64,000 nucleotides of DNA from an uncultured Stenotrophomonas sp. (lineage in GTDB: Bacteria; Pseudomonadota; Gammaproteobacteria; Xanthomonadales; Xanthomonadaceae). Below the pieces are notes generated by a model. The model was not told the origin of the DNA. It was given only the letters and a program-made list of their open reading frames with translations, and did not search any database. Both the position numbers and the translations under genes were made by a program. Each line of letters begins with the position of its first letter. Position 1 is the first letter of the stretch. Positions 44,343 through 54,540 of this stretch are shown here, in pieces. The stretch covers positions 2,008,626 through 2,072,625 of the forward strand of contig FLTS01000001.1 in assembly GCA_900078405.1 (NCBI GenBank), read 5' to 3'.

Positions 44343-46409
44343 ATGCCATTCCACTTCCTGCATCGGACGTTTTATCGATTCCTGCGGCAGATATTCCGCG
44401 CGCTGCCACTCTCCGATGCCCGGCGCGACAGACTGCGCGGCCGGTTGCTGGGCCGCTACGGCAACCTGGTTCCTGCCCAGGCGCGCGGCCGCCCACCCGA
44501 AGGCGGAAACGCCCAACCCCGCATCTCCCGGCCAATGCGCACGGCCGATGAACCTGCAATAGGCCACGTTCCCTACCGGAAGGCCGCCTTGCCTTCTTCA
44601 CTGCCGGCGAAACTCGTCGCGTTCTACCTGCCGCAATTCCACGTGTTCGCCGAGAACGACGCATGGTGGGGCAAGGGCTTTACCGAATGGCGCAATGTCA
44701 CCCGCGCCCTGCCCCAGTTCGAAGGCCATGCCCAACCCCGCCTTCCGGCCGATCTCGGCTTCTATGATCTGGGCAATCCACAGGTGATGCGTGACCAGGC
44801 ACGTCTGGCCGCCGAGTACGGTATTGGCGCGTTCTGTTTCTATTTCTACTGGTTCAATGGCCGCACCCTGATGGAGGCCCCGCTCCGGCAGTGGCTGCTG
44901 GATGACAGCATCGAATTGCAATTCTGCCTGTGCTGGGCCAACGAGAACTGGACCCGGCGCTGGGACGGACGCGACGGGGAGGTGCTGATCGGCCAACGGC
45001 ACAGTGCCGAAGACGATCTGGCCTTCATCTCCCACATCGCGCCCTACCTGCGCGACCGCCGGGTGCTGAAAGTCGATGGCCGGCCGATGCTGCTGGTCTA
45101 CCGCCCGCATCTCCTGCCCGACCCGCACATCACCGCGCAACGCTGGCGCCAATGGTGCCGCGACCATGACATCGGCGAGATCCACCTGGCCTACGTGCAA
45201 GGGTTCGAACGCCCGGACCCGCGCGACATCGGATTCGACGCAGCCATCGAATTTCCTCCCAACATGAGCAACCCGCGCTGCCTGAACGCGGAGCAATGGC
45301 TGCTCAACCCCGACTTCAAGGGGGACATCCGTGACTGGCGTGAACTTGCCCGCGAATCCGCATCGCGCCCGTTGCCGGATTACACGCTCCATCCCGGCGT
45401 GAACCCCGGCTGGGACAACGAACCGCGTCGCTCCGGCAAGGGCCGCGTCTACCTGCATGCCTCGCCGCGTGGCTACCGCGACTGGCTGCGCACGACCGTG
45501 CACGAGCGGCTGTCCGCAGTCCCGGCTGACCGGCGCCTGGTCTTCATCAATGCCTGGAATGAATGGGCCGAGGGTGCAGTGCTGGAGCCGGATGCACGGC
45601 TGGGACACGCATGGCTGGAAGCCACCCGACAAGCCTTGTCGCCGGCACCTACCGCCCCGGGCCGCCCCTGCGCCATCGTCCATGCCTGGTATCCGGACGT
45701 GTTCGATGAACTGCTGCAAGCGTTGTCGGCCAGCCATCTGGCCTGGCGCATCGTGGTCACCACCTCACCGGAACGGCAGGCCGACGTCGAACGCATCGCG
45801 AAGGCACGCGGCATGGAAATCGAGGTACATGCCTTCGCCAACCACGGCCGGGACATCCTGCCATTCCTGCAGGTGGCCGAACGCCTGCTCGAAGAAGGCG
45901 AGGATGTGGTGCTCAAGCTGCACACCAAGCAATCGACGCATCGCCGGGACGGCGAACAATGGCGGAACGAATTGACGGGGCGCCTGCTGGCACCGGACAG
46001 GGCGCCGGCAATCATGCAGGCATTCAGCCACCATCCCGACCTCGGCCTGGTTGCGCCGGAAGGCCACGTCCAGCCCCTGAATTTCTACTGGGGAGCCAAC
46101 GAGCGCAATGTGCGTACCCTGCTGAGCCGTTTCGGCATCCCCCAACCCGACGTCGATCGCGACACATTCATCGCGGGCAGCATGTTCTGGGGCCGCCTGA
46201 CTGCCCTGCGTCCACTCTTCGATGCCCACCTTCAGCCATCGCTGTTCGATACCGAGGCGGACCAGGTGGATGGCACCCTGGCGCATGCGATCGAACGGAC
46301 CTTCTCGCTGGCTGCCCGCCATGCAGGCTTCAGGGTGATGACAGCCGCCGAACTGCTCGGCATTCCATTCGATGCGCGGGAACCTTACGCCTACGCGCGA
46401 CGCGACTGA
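44343..46409 (+). CDS. WbsX-like and RgpF-like two-domain glycan protein
   Basis: A 688-residue protein. The N-terminal half (about 90-430) matches the WbsX/GH99-like family found in O-antigen loci: KLVAFYLPQFHVFAENDAWW, GFTEWRNVTRA, FCFYFYWFNGR, FINAWNEWAEGAVLEPD. The C-terminal part (about 445-680) matches the rhamnan-synthesis F family: AWYPDVFDELLQAL, ANHGRDILPFLQ, LKLHTKQSTHR, FIAGSMFWGR. Likely assembles or modifies a rhamnose-containing surface glycan, fitting nearby rmlBACD. Soluble, no membrane segment. A TAGAAT -10-like box lies at 44258-44263. Confidence 0.85.
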   Translation: MPFHFLHRTFYRFLRQIFRALPLSDARRDRLRGRLLGRYGNLVPAQARGRPPEGGNAQPRISRPMRTADEPAIGHVPYRKAALPSSLPAKLVAFYLPQFHVFAENDAWWGKGFTEWRNVTRALPQFEGHAQPRLPADLGFYDLGNPQVMRDQARLAAEYGIGAFCFYFYWFNGRTLMEAPLRQWLLDDSIELQFCLCWANENWTRRWDGRDGEVLIGQRHSAEDDLAFISHIAPYLRDRRVLKVDGRPMLLVYRPHLLPDPHITAQRWRQWCRDHDIGEIHLAYVQGFERPDPRDIGFDAAIEFPPNMSNPRCLNAEQWLLNPDFKGDIRDWRELARESASRPLPDYTLHPGVNPGWDNEPRRSGKGRVYLHASPRGYRDWLRTTVHERLSAVPADRRLVFINAWNEWAEGAVLEPDARLGHAWLEATRQALSPAPTAPGRPCAIVHAWYPDVFDELLQALSASHLAWRIVVTTSPERQADVERIAKARGMEIEVHAFANHGRDILPFLQVAERLLEEGEDVVLKLHTKQSTHRRDGEQWRNELTGRLLAPDRAPAIMQAFSHHPDLGLVAPEGHVQPLNFYWGANERNVRTLLSRFGIPQPDVDRDTFIAGSMFWGRLTALRPLFDAHLQPSLFDTEADQVDGTLAHAIERTFSLAARHAGFRVMTAAELLGIPFDAREPYAYARRD

Positions 46410-46411
46410 TA

Positions 46412-46438
46412 CAAGACCGGTGCACCGCACCGGTCTTG
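46412..46438. terminator. Bidirectional terminator between the WbsX-like and CoA-transferase genes
   Basis: Perfect 12-bp stem CAAGACCGGTGC / GCACCGGTCTTG with a 3-base loop between two convergent stops. Confidence 0.8.
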
Positions 46439-46447
46439 CCCCCGGCC

Positions 46448-47080
46448 TCAGCCGTGCAGGAACGCCACGCCGGTCCTGGCCTTCAACTCTTCCAGCTCCA
46501 CGCCCGGCGCGGTTTCCACCAGTTTCAGCCCGGCCCCGGTGACGTCGAACACCGCAAGGTCGGTGATGATGCGGCTGACCACACCCACACCGGTCAGCGG
46601 CAACGTGCATTCGGGCAGGATCTTGTGCTCGCCGTTCTTCGCGCAATGCTCCATCAGCACCACCACGCGCTGCACGCCGGCCACCAGGTCCATCGCCCCA
46701 CCCATGCCCTTGACCATCTTGCCGGGCACCATCCAGTTGGCCAGGTCGCCCTTGTCGGTGACCTGCATGGCGCCGAGGATGGCCAGGTTGATGTGGCCGC
46801 CGCGGATCATCGCGAAGCTGTCATGGCTGCCGAAGTAGCTGGCGCCGGCGCGCGCGGTGACGGTCTGCTTGCCGGCGTTGATCAGGTCGGCGTCGATCTC
46901 GGCCTCGGTCGGAAACGGGCCGATACCGAGCAGACCGTTTTCCGACTGCAGCCACACGTCCACGCCCTCGGGGATGTGGTTGGCGACCATCGTCGGCAGG
47001 CCGATGCCCAGGTTCACGTAGGCGCCATCGGTCAGTTCGCGCGCGGCGCGCTGCGCCATCTCGTCACGGGTCCAGGCCAT
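46448..47080 (-). CDS. 3-oxoacid CoA-transferase subunit B
   Basis: A 210-residue subunit carrying the catalytic glutamate in [25 protein letters not shown] and [14 protein letters not shown] are family marks. With the A subunit it moves CoA between succinyl-CoA and acetoacetate. In Xanthomonas the pair next to xanA is named lpsJ/lpsI although the proteins are CoA transferases (from memory). Starts one base after subunit A ends. Confidence 0.93.
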   Translation of the reverse strand: MAWTRDEMAQRAARELTDGAYVNLGIGLPTMVANHIPEGVDVWLQSENGLLGIGPFPTEAEIDADLINAGKQTVTARAGASYFGSHDSFAMIRGGHINLAILGAMQVTDKGDLANWMVPGKMVKGMGGAMDLVAGVQRVVVLMEHCAKNGEHKILPECTLPLTGVGVVSRIITDLAVFDVTGAGLKLVETAPGVELEELKARTGVAFLHG

Positions 47081-47081
47081 T

Positions 47082-47816
47082 TCAGTTTCCCTCCGCGCGA
47101 ATGGTGCGCTGTTCGATGCGCTTTTCCGGCGTCGCGTTCAACACGATGCGGTCCACGTAGATGCCCGGCAGGTGCACCTGGTCCGGGTCGATCGCGCCAA
47201 CCGGCACGATCTCCTCCACTTCCACCACGCAGACCTTGCCGGCCATGGCACAGGCCGGGTTGAAGTTGCGCGCGGTCTTGCGGAACACCAGGTTGCCGGC
47301 CACGTCGGCCTTCCACGCCTTGACCAGCGACACGTCGGCGCGCAGCGCGGTTTCCATCACGTAATGCTTGCCGTCGAACTCGCGGGTTTCCTTGCCCTCG
47401 GCCACCACCGTGCCGTAGCCGGTGGCGGTGAAGAACGCCGGGATGCCCGCGCCGCCGGCGCGCAGGCGCTCGGCCAGGGTGCCCTGCGGGTTGAATTCCA
47501 GCTCCAATTCGCCGGCCAGGAACTGCCGCTCGAATTCCTTGTTCTCGCCCACGTACGACGAAATCATCTTCTTGATCTGGCGCGTGGCCAGCAGCTGGCC
47601 GAGGCCGAAACCATCGACGCCGGCATTGTTGGAAATGGCGGTCAGGCCCTTTACACCACTGTCGCGCAGGGCCGCGATCAATGCCTCGGGAATGCCGCAC
47701 AGGCCGAAACCGCCGACCGCCAGGGTCTGCCCGTCGGCGACGATGCCGTCCAGGGCCTGGGCCGCGCCGGCATATACCTTGCCGCGCTGCCCGCTCGAAA
47801 TTGAGGGATCGCTCAT
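47082..47816 (-). CDS. 3-oxoacid CoA-transferase subunit A
   Basis: A 244-residue subunit with the CoA-binding glycine loop [14 protein letters not shown] and [18 protein letters not shown] 47816 gives [20 protein letters not shown]. Operon with subunit B; divergent from xanA across 146 bp, where a TAAACT -10-like box points towards xanA. Confidence 0.93.
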   Translation of the reverse strand: MSDPSISSGQRGKVYAGAAQALDGIVADGQTLAVGGFGLCGIPEALIAALRDSGVKGLTAISNNAGVDGFGLGQLLATRQIKKMISSYVGENKEFERQFLAGELELEFNPQGTLAERLRAGGAGIPAFFTATGYGTVVAEGKETREFDGKHYVMETALRADVSLVKAWKADVAGNLVFRKTARNFNPACAMAGKVCVVEVEEIVPVGAIDPDQVHLPGIYVDRIVLNATPEKRIEQRTIRAEGN

Positions 47817-47962
47817 TGCACCACGCCCGCAGTCGAAAGATGCACGCATTCTAGCCGCACCGCGATGGCTGCCCCCTTGGACCTTCGTCCACCCGGCCGA
47901 CATTCCCTCCACCGCCAAGCGACTAAACTAGGAGTCTTCCCACGCATCGACAGGTTGCCCGC

Positions 47963-49309
47963 ATGCCGCTTCCCGCATTCAAGGCCTACGACATCCGCGG
48001 CCGCGTGCCCGGGGAACTCGACGAGAACCTCGCAAGAAAGATCGGCAAGGCGCTGGCGGCACGGCTGGACGAAGGTGCGGTAGTGCTGGGCCACGACGTG
48101 CGCCTGACCAGCCCCGGCCTGCAGGAAGCGCTGGCGGCCGGCCTGCGCGGCGCAGGCCGCGAGGTGATCGACATCGGCCTGTGCGGCACCGAGGAAGTCT
48201 ATTTCCAGACCGACCACCTGGGCGCGGCCGGCGGAGTGATGGTCACCGCCAGCCACAACCCGATGGACTACAACGGCATGAAGCTGGTGCGCGAGCAGGC
48301 GCGGCCGATCAGCTCGGATACCGGCCTGTTCGCCATTTCCGACGCGGTGGCCGCCGATGAAGCACCGGCCGTGGTGCCGCGTGCCGGGCAGGCCGAACGC
48401 CACGACAAGAGTGCCTACATCGCGCACCTGCTGTCCCATGTCGATGCCGCCAGGCTCAAGCCGCTGAAGCTGGTGGTCAATGCCGGCAACGGCGGCGCCG
48501 GCACCATCATCGACCTGCTCGCACCACACCTGCCGTTCGAATTCATCCGCATCTGCCACGAGCCGGACGGCAGCTTCCCCAACGGCATCCCCAACCCGCT
48601 GCTGCCGGAGAACCGCGCCGCCACCGCCGAGGCGGTGCGTGCGCATGGCGCCGACTTCGGCATCGCGTGGGACGGCGACTTCGACCGCTGCTTCTTCTTC
48701 GACCACAACGGCCGCTTCATCGAGGGCTATTACCTGGTCGGCCTGCTGGCGCAGGCAATCCTGGCGCGCAATCCCGGCGGCAAGGTGGTGCACGACCCGC
48801 GACTGGTGTGGAACACGGTGGAGATGGTCGAGGCGGCCGGCGGCGTGCCGGTACTGTGCAAGAGCGGGCATGCCTTCATCAAGGAGAAGATGCGCGCCGA
48901 GAACGCGGTCTACGGCGGCGAGATGAGCGCCCACCATTATTTCCGCGAGTTCGCCTATGCCGACTCGGGGATGATCCCGTGGCTGCTGATCGCCGCGCTG
49001 GTTTCCGAAAGCGGCCGCTCGCTGGCCGACTGGGTGGAGGACCGCATGGCCGCCTACCCCTGCAGCGGCGAGATCAACTTCAGGGTCACCGATGCCACCG
49101 CCGCCGTCGAACGGGTGATGCAGCACTTTGCCGCGCAATCGCCGGCGCTGGACCATACCGACGGCATCAGTGCCGACTTCGGCGACTGGCGCTTCAACCT
49201 GCGCAGTTCCAACACCGAGCCATTACTGCGCCTGAACGTCGAAGCACGCGGTGACGCGGCGCTGATGCAGGCGCGCACCGACGAAATTTCCACCCTGCTT
49301 TCGGCCTGA
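47963..49309 (+). CDS. xanA: Phosphomannomutase/phosphoglucomutase XanA
   Basis: A 448-residue alpha-D-phosphohexomutase, exactly the length I recall for Xanthomonas XanA. Active-site phosphoserine in TASHNPMDYNGMK, metal loop DGDFDRC, sugar-binding GGEMSAHHYF, and phosphate site RSSNTEPLLRLNVE. Provides glucose-1-P and mannose-1-P for LPS and exopolysaccharide. It is upstream of xanB by nine bases, in one operon. Confidence 0.95.
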   Translation: MPLPAFKAYDIRGRVPGELDENLARKIGKALAARLDEGAVVLGHDVRLTSPGLQEALAAGLRGAGREVIDIGLCGTEEVYFQTDHLGAAGGVMVTASHNPMDYNGMKLVREQARPISSDTGLFAISDAVAADEAPAVVPRAGQAERHDKSAYIAHLLSHVDAARLKPLKLVVNAGNGGAGTIIDLLAPHLPFEFIRICHEPDGSFPNGIPNPLLPENRAATAEAVRAHGADFGIAWDGDFDRCFFFDHNGRFIEGYYLVGLLAQAILARNPGGKVVHDPRLVWNTVEMVEAAGGVPVLCKSGHAFIKEKMRAENAVYGGEMSAHHYFREFAYADSGMIPWLLIAALVSESGRSLADWVEDRMAAYPCSGEINFRVTDATAAVERVMQHFAAQSPALDHTDGISADFGDWRFNLRSSNTEPLLRLNVEARGDAALMQARTDEISTLLSA

Positions 49310-49318
49310 GGCCCTGCC

Positions 49319-50722
49319 ATGAACGCCATCACTCCCGTCATCCTGTCCGGCGGCTCCGGCACCCGCCTGTGGCCGCTCTCGCGCGAGGCCTATCCCAAGC
49401 AGTTCCTGCCGCTGGCCGGTGCGGCAACCATGCTGCAGGCCACGTGGCAGCGCGTGGCCGCCATCGCCACGCATGGGCCACTGGTGATCGCCAACGAGGC
49501 ACACCGCTTCGTCGCCGCCGAACAGCTGCAACAGGTGGGCGCGCAGCCACAGGCGATCATCCTCGAGCCAGTCGGTCGCAATACCGCCCCGGCCATCGCC
49601 GTGGCCGCACTGGAAGCCACCAACGCGGGCGAGGACCCGCTGCTGCTGGTGCTGCCCTCGGACCACGTGATCGCCGACGAGGCCGCCTTCCACGCCGCGG
49701 TACGGCTGGCCGCGGGCGCAGCCGAAGCCGGCAAGCTGGTCACCTTCGGCATCGTGCCGAGCGGCCCGGAAACCGGCTACGGCTACATCAAGGCCGCACC
49801 CGGCGAGGGCGCGCGCGCGGTCGAGCGTTTCGTCGAGAAGCCCGACCTCGCCACCGCCACCGATTACGTCGCCAGCGGCCACTACCTGTGGAACAGCGGC
49901 ATGTTCCTGCTGCGCGCCTCGCGCTACCTCGACGAGCTGGCGCGCTTCAACCCGGCCATGCTCGACGCCTGCCGCAGCGCCTGGCAGGGCGCGCGCCGCG
50001 ACGCCGACTTCACCCGGCTCGATGCCACGGCATTCGCTGCGGTGCCATCCGATTCCATCGACTACGCGGTGATGGAAAAGACCGCCGACGCGGTGGTGGT
50101 GGCACTGGATGCGGGCTGGAACGACGTCGGCTCGTGGACCGCGCTGCGCGATGTTTCCACCCAGGACGACGACGGCAACGCCCATCGGGGCGACGTCATC
50201 GCCATCGACTGCCGCAACACCTATGCCTATGGCGAGAAGCTGGTGGCGCTGGTCGGGCTGGACGATGTCATCGTGGTGCAGACCGACGATGCAGTGCTGG
50301 TCGGCAAGGCCGACCGCATGCAGGAGGTCAAGGACGTGGTGGCGCGCCTCAAGGCCGAAGGCCGTAACGAAGCCAGCTGGCACCGCAAGGTCTATCGCCC
50401 GTGGGGCGCCTACGATTCGATAGACAACGGCGCGCGCTTCCAGGTCAAGCGCATCACCGTGAAACCCGGCGGTACGCTGAGCCTGCAGATGCACCACCAC
50501 CGCGCCGAGCACTGGGTGGTGGTCAGCGGCACTGCCGAGGTCACCCGCGGCGACGAAGTGCTGCTGCTGGGCGAGAACCAGAGCACCTACATCCCGCTCG
50601 GCGTCACCCACCGCCTGCGCAACCCGGGCAAGCTGCCACTGGAGCTGATCGAGGTGCAGTCCGGCAGCTATCTGGGCGAGGACGACATCGTGCGCTTCGA
50701 GGACACCTACGGGCGCAGCTGA
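49319..50722 (+). CDS. xanB: Mannose-6-P isomerase/mannose-1-P guanylyltransferase XanB
   Basis: A 467-residue bifunctional type II enzyme. N-terminal nucleotidyltransferase with [20 protein letters not shown] and VEKPD. C-terminal cupin isomerase (about 345-460) with [25 protein letters not shown] and [14 protein letters not shown]. Makes GDP-mannose for surface glycans. It ends at a REP doublet and the convergent rmlD. Confidence 0.95.
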   Translation: MNAITPVILSGGSGTRLWPLSREAYPKQFLPLAGAATMLQATWQRVAAIATHGPLVIANEAHRFVAAEQLQQVGAQPQAIILEPVGRNTAPAIAVAALEATNAGEDPLLLVLPSDHVIADEAAFHAAVRLAAGAAEAGKLVTFGIVPSGPETGYGYIKAAPGEGARAVERFVEKPDLATATDYVASGHYLWNSGMFLLRASRYLDELARFNPAMLDACRSAWQGARRDADFTRLDATAFAAVPSDSIDYAVMEKTADAVVVALDAGWNDVGSWTALRDVSTQDDDGNAHRGDVIAIDCRNTYAYGEKLVALVGLDDVIVVQTDDAVLVGKADRMQEVKDVVARLKAEGRNEASWHRKVYRPWGAYDSIDNGARFQVKRITVKPGGTLSLQMHHHRAEHWVVVSGTAEVTRGDEVLLLGENQSTYIPLGVTHRLRNPGKLPLELIEVQSGSYLGEDDIVRFEDTYGRS

Positions 50723-50749
50723 TATGTCGAACGCCCAGGCATGACCCGC

Positions 50750-50818
50750 AGGTCGGGGCGGCGTCCCCGACGCTTTGCGCATTCAAGCATCAGGCGTCGG
50801 GGCACAGCCCCGACCTAC
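50750..50818. repeat. GTAG-type REP pair (GTCGGGGC core)
   Basis: AGGTCGGGGC...GTCCCCGAC and an inverted copy GCGTCGGGGC...GCCCCGACCTAC between convergent xanB and rmlD. A different core sequence from the GCGGGGC family, but the same outward CTAC/GTAG head. Confidence 0.8.
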
Positions 50819-50846
50819 TCTGCCACGGGCTCGGCCGAGACCGGCA

Positions 50847-51740
50847 CTACCCCAGCTCGCGCAGCACGTTGTCCACGCCTTCGCGCCAGTCCGGCAGTCC
50901 GATGCCGAAATCGGCTTCCAGCGACCTGGTATCAAGGCATGAATAGGCCGGACGCCGCGCCGGCGTCGGGTACTCCGCCGTGGTGATCGGCATTACCCGC
51001 GGCGCGCGCTCGATCATGCCGGCGGCCAGTGCCTGCCTGAAGATTTCTTCGGCGAAACCATGCCAACTGGTTTGCCCCGAGGCGGTCAGGTGCCAGGTGC
51101 CGGACAACCCACCCGGATGCCGCAATGCCTGTGCAGTGACATCGGCGATCAGCGCCGCCGGCGTCGGCGTGCCGATCTGGTCGGCGACCACGCGCAGCTC
51201 GTCACGCTCGCGCCCGACCCGCAGCATGGTGCGCAGGAAATTGCTCCCGTGCGAGGCATGCACCCACGCGGTGCGGAAGATCAGGTGGCGGCCACCGGCC
51301 GCACGCACCGCGTCCTCGCCATCGCGCTTGCTGGTGCCATAGACACCCAGCGGCGCGGTTGCATCATCCGGCAGATAGGGGCGCGTCCCCTGCCCGTCGA
51401 ACACGTAGTCGGTGGAGTAATGCACCAGCGGCACATCATGGGCCGTGCACCAGCGCGCGATCACCCCCGGCGCCTGCGCATTGGCGCGGAACGCGGCCTC
51501 GGAATCCTGTTCCGCGCGATCCACCGCGGTGTACGCGGCAGCATTGACCACCACCGCAGGCCGCACGCGGTCCAGCAGCGCCGGCAGGCGGTCGGGCTGG
51601 TCGAAATCGGCCGCTGCGCAGGCGCGGCCATCGGGCAGGGTGCCGCTGCGGGTGGTGGCGACCACCTCGTCCGACAGGGCCAGCGCCCGCAGCAGTTCCC
51701 GCCCTACCTGGCCGTTGCCGCCGAACACCAGCACCGTCAT
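50847..51740 (-). CDS. rmlD: dTDP-4-dehydrorhamnose reductase
   Basis: A 297-residue short-chain reductase, the last step to dTDP-L-rhamnose. NADPH loop FGGNGQVGREL, YSTDYVFDG with the catalytic Tyr/Lys in YGTSKRDGE. ATG 51740 overlaps the rmlC stop (ATGA). Last gene of rmlBACD. Confidence 0.96.
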   Translation of the reverse strand: MTVLVFGGNGQVGRELLRALALSDEVVATTRSGTLPDGRACAAADFDQPDRLPALLDRVRPAVVVNAAAYTAVDRAEQDSEAAFRANAQAPGVIARWCTAHDVPLVHYSTDYVFDGQGTRPYLPDDATAPLGVYGTSKRDGEDAVRAAGGRHLIFRTAWVHASHGSNFLRTMLRVGRERDELRVVADQIGTPTPAALIADVTAQALRHPGGLSGTWHLTASGQTSWHGFAEEIFRQALAAGMIERAPRVMPITTAEYPTPARRPAYSCLDTRSLEADFGIGLPDWREGVDNVLRELG

Positions 51741-52294
51741 GGGATGTACACCGGCAGCCGCTCCTCGGCGATGTCCTTCAGGAACGGCGCCTTCTCGTCC
51801 TTGGCCGAGAGCGTCGGCGCGCTGATCGGCCAGTCCACCGCGATGTCGGCATCGTTCCAGCGCACGCCGGCATCGGCCTCCTTCACATACACGTCGGTGC
51901 ACAGGTAGCTGAACACCGCGCGTTCGGACAGCACCGCGAAGCCATGTGCAAAGCCTTCTGGAACCCAGAACTGGCGATGGTTCTCGGCGCTGAGGATCAC
52001 CGCCTCCCAGCGGCCGAAAGTCGGCGAACCACGGCGGATGTCCACCGCCACGTCATACACCTCGCCTTCGAGCACGCTGACCAGCTTGCCCTGCGGCCGC
52101 GGCCACTGGTAATGCAGGCCGCGCAGCACGCCCTTGACCGAGGTGGAGACGTTGCTCTGCACGAACTTCGTCGGCAGGCCGTGTTCGGCGAAACGCTCGG
52201 CGTTCCAGGTTTCAAAGAACATGCCGCGCGCATCGCCGAACACGGCCGGCTCGATCACCACGCAACCCGGCAAAGAGGTTTCGATCACTTTCAA
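51737..52294 (-). CDS. rmlC: dTDP-4-dehydrorhamnose 3,5-epimerase
   Basis: A 185-residue cupin epimerase. [27 protein letters not shown] with the catalytic His, and [15 protein letters not shown]. The start is an unusual TTG at 52294 that overlaps the rmlA stop (TTGA), with GGAG seven bases before it. The GTG two codons later is the alternative. No ATG is available before the domain. Confidence 0.94.
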   Translation of the reverse strand: MKVIETSLPGCVVIEPAVFGDARGMFFETWNAERFAEHGLPTKFVQSNVSTSVKGVLRGLHYQWPRPQGKLVSVLEGEVYDVAVDIRRGSPTFGRWEAVILSAENHRQFWVPEGFAHGFAVLSERAVFSYLCTDVYVKEADAGVRWNDADIAVDWPISAPTLSAKDEKAPFLKDIAEERLPVYIP

Positions 52295-53178
52295 GGCACT
52301 ACTCCGCGTTGCAGCAGCTTGCTCAGGTATTGGCCATAACCGTTCTTCAGCAATGGCGCGGCCAGCGCCTCCAGTTGCCCGGCGTCGATCCAGCCCTGCC
52401 CGTAGGCGATTTCCTCGGGACAACACACCTGCAGCCCCTGCCGGGTCTGGATGGTCTCGATGAAATTGGAGGCTTCCAGCAGCGACTGGTGGGTACCGGT
52501 ATCCAGCCAGGCGTAGCCACGCCCCAGCTGTTCCAGATACAGCGCACCCTCGTCGAGATAGCACTTGTTCAGATCGGTGATCTCCAGCTCGCCGCGCGGC
52601 GATGGTTTGAGCGCGGCGGCGTAGTCGCTGGCCTTGCCATCGTAGAAGTACAGGCCGGTGACGGCGTAGTTGGAGCGCGGCTGCGCCGGCTTCTCCTCGA
52701 TGCCCACGACCTTGCCACTCGCGTCGAACTCGGCCACGCCATAGCGCTCCGGGTCGCTGACCCAGTAACCGAACACGCTGGCACCCTGCGTGCGCGCATC
52801 GGCATTGCGCAACAACTGGCGCAGGCCGTGGCCGTGGAAGATGTTGTCGCCCAGCACCAGGCAACTGGGCTTTCCGCCGACGAAATCACGGCCGATCAGG
52901 TACGCCTGCGCCAAGCCATCCGGGCTGGGCTGCACGGCATACCGGATGTCCATCCCCCATTGCGAACCATCGCCCAGCAACTGCTGGAACAGCGCCTGCT
53001 CGTGCGGCGTATTGATGATCAGCACCTCGCGGATGCCGGCCATCATCAGCACGCTGAGCGGGTAGTAGATCATCGGCTTGTCGTACACCGGCAGCAGCTG
53101 CTTGCTGACGCCCTTGGTGATCGGATACAGCCGGGTGCCGGAACCACCGGCAAGAATGATGCCCTTGCGTTGTGTCAT
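52291..53178 (-). CDS. rmlA: Glucose-1-phosphate thymidylyltransferase
   Basis: A 295-residue nucleotidyltransferase making dTDP-glucose. Signature [43 protein letters not shown] and [12 protein letters not shown] 53178 matches the family start. It follows rmlB by 13 bases. Confidence 0.97.
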   Translation of the reverse strand: MTQRKGIILAGGSGTRLYPITKGVSKQLLPVYDKPMIYYPLSVLMMAGIREVLIINTPHEQALFQQLLGDGSQWGMDIRYAVQPSPDGLAQAYLIGRDFVGGKPSCLVLGDNIFHGHGLRQLLRNADARTQGASVFGYWVSDPERYGVAEFDASGKVVGIEEKPAQPRSNYAVTGLYFYDGKASDYAAALKPSPRGELEITDLNKCYLDEGALYLEQLGRGYAWLDTGTHQSLLEASNFIETIQTRQGLQVCCPEEIAYGQGWIDAGQLEALAAPLLKNGYGQYLSKLLQRGVVP

Positions 53179-53191
53179 GGGTTTTCCCTGT

Positions 53192-54298
53192 TCAGGCCGC
53201 GGTACCGATGCGCTGCAGGCGATAGCTGCCGTCGAGCACGCCATTCACCCACTCCTGGTTCTCCAGGTACCAATCGACGGTGAAGGCGATGCCCTGCTCG
53301 AAGCTGTGCTTCGGCTCCCAGCCCAGTTCGTCCTTCAGCTTTGACGCATCGATGGCATAGCGGCGGTCATGGCCGGGGCGGTCTTGCACGAAGGTGATCT
53401 GTTCGCCGACGGGCGCGCCCACGGCGAACAGATCGGTGACGTAGGTGATCTGGCTGCTGCGCGGCTGCCCATCGGCACGCGGGCGGCGTTGATCCAGCAG
53501 TGCGCAGATCGCCTGCACCACCTCGATATTCTGCTTCTCCGAGTTGCCACCGACGTTGTAGGTCTCGCCCACCTTGCCCTTGGCCAGCACGGTGCGGATC
53601 GCCTCGCAATGGTCGGCCACGAACAGCCAGTCGCGCACCTGCTTGCCGTCGCCATACACCGGCAACGGCTCGCCGGCCAGCGCCTTGGCGATCACCAGCG
53701 GGATGAGTTTTTCCGGGAAGTGGTACGGGCCGTAGTTGTTCGAGCAGTTGGTGGTCAGCACCGGCAACCCGTAGGTGTGGTGGAACGCACGCACCAGGTG
53801 GTCGGAGGCGGCCTTGGATGCCGAATACGGCGAGTTCGGCGCATAGGGCGTGGTTTCGCTGAACTTGCCGGTCTCGCCCAGCGTCCCATACACCTCGTCG
53901 GTGGAGACATGCAGGAAGCGGAACGCCGCACCCCTGTCGGCCGGCAACCCCTTCCAGTAGTCGCGCACGGCTTCCAGCAGTGCAAGGGTGCCGACCACGT
54001 TGGTCTGGATGAAGGCACCGGGGCCATCGATGGAACGATCGACATGGCTTTCGGCGGCGAAGTTGAGCACCGCGTCGGGCTGGTGCTCGGCCAGCAGGCC
54101 GGCGACCAGGTCGCGGTCGCCGATATCGCCCTGCACGAACACATGCCGCGGGTTGCCCTCAAGGCTGGCCAGCGTGCGCAGGTTGCCTGCGTAAGTCAGT
54201 GCATCGAGATTGACGACCTTGATGCCGCGGGCCACTGCCTCCAGCACGAAATTGCCGCCGATGAAGCCGGCGCCGCCGGTCACTAGCCAGGTTGGCAC
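53192..54298 (-). CDS. rmlB: dTDP-glucose 4,6-dehydratase with a 17-residue insertion
   Basis: A 368-residue SDR enzyme. NAD loop [42 protein letters not shown] with catalytic Tyr/Lys, and [11 protein letters not shown]. The GTG start at 54298 is preferred over ATG 54337: AGGAG is eight bases before it and MPTWLVTGG fits homologues. It is 17 residues longer than usual (351 expected in xanthomonads from memory). The sequence reads QITYVTD (283-289), [17 protein letters not shown] (299-306), RPGHDRRY, where E. coli has only [16 protein letters not shown]. The extra segment is palindromic DNA just before the substrate-contacting RPGHDRRY. Confidence 0.95.
   Translation of the reverse strand: MPTWLVTGGAGFIGGNFVLEAVARGIKVVNLDALTYAGNLRTLASLEGNPRHVFVQGDIGDRDLVAGLLAEHQPDAVLNFAAESHVDRSIDGPGAFIQTNVVGTLALLEAVRDYWKGLPADRGAAFRFLHVSTDEVYGTLGETGKFSETTPYAPNSPYSASKAASDHLVRAFHHTYGLPVLTTNCSNNYGPYHFPEKLIPLVIAKALAGEPLPVYGDGKQVRDWLFVADHCEAIRTVLAKGKVGETYNVGGNSEKQNIEVVQAICALLDQRRPRADGQPRSSQITYVTDLFAVGAPVGEQITFVQDRPGHDRRYAIDASKLKDELGWEPKHSFEQGIAFTVDWYLENQEWVNGVLDGSYRLQRIGTAA
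53388..53452. other. 51-bp in-frame palindromic insertion in rmlB
   Basis: Direct repeats ACGAAGGTGATCTG (53388-53401) and ACGTAGGTGATCTG (53439-53452) bound the element; the period of 51 keeps the frame. Within it, GATCTGTTCGCC (53396-53407) pairs with GGCGAACAGATC (53423-53434), and the centre GGGCGCGCCC (53411-53420) is itself a palindrome. Confidence 0.88.
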
Positions 54299-54451
54299 TG
54301 TTTGATCTCCTGTAGCTTCGATATGCGTGGATGCCATGCCCACGCCCGATCCAAGCTGCACAGGATACAGGGCGCCTCGTGACGTCGCGGCAACAGCCCT
54401 GAACGGAAACAAACACACGTGCCGCGCCCCTACCACTGGCATCCATACGCA

Positions 54452-54481
54452 TTCGCATGGAAATCCCCCACCCGCTAGAAT
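54452..54481 (+). promoter_or_regulatory. Possible etfBA promoter
   Basis: TAGAAT at 54476-54481 with a weak -35 TTCGCA 18 bases upstream, 60 bp before etfB. Similar TAGAAT boxes lie before other + strand genes here (44258 and 58089). Confidence 0.35.
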
Positions 54482-54540
54482 CGGGCTTTCATCCATCCGG
54501 CATGGCGCCGGCCCCCAGCAACCGAAGGATCCTGCAGCAC

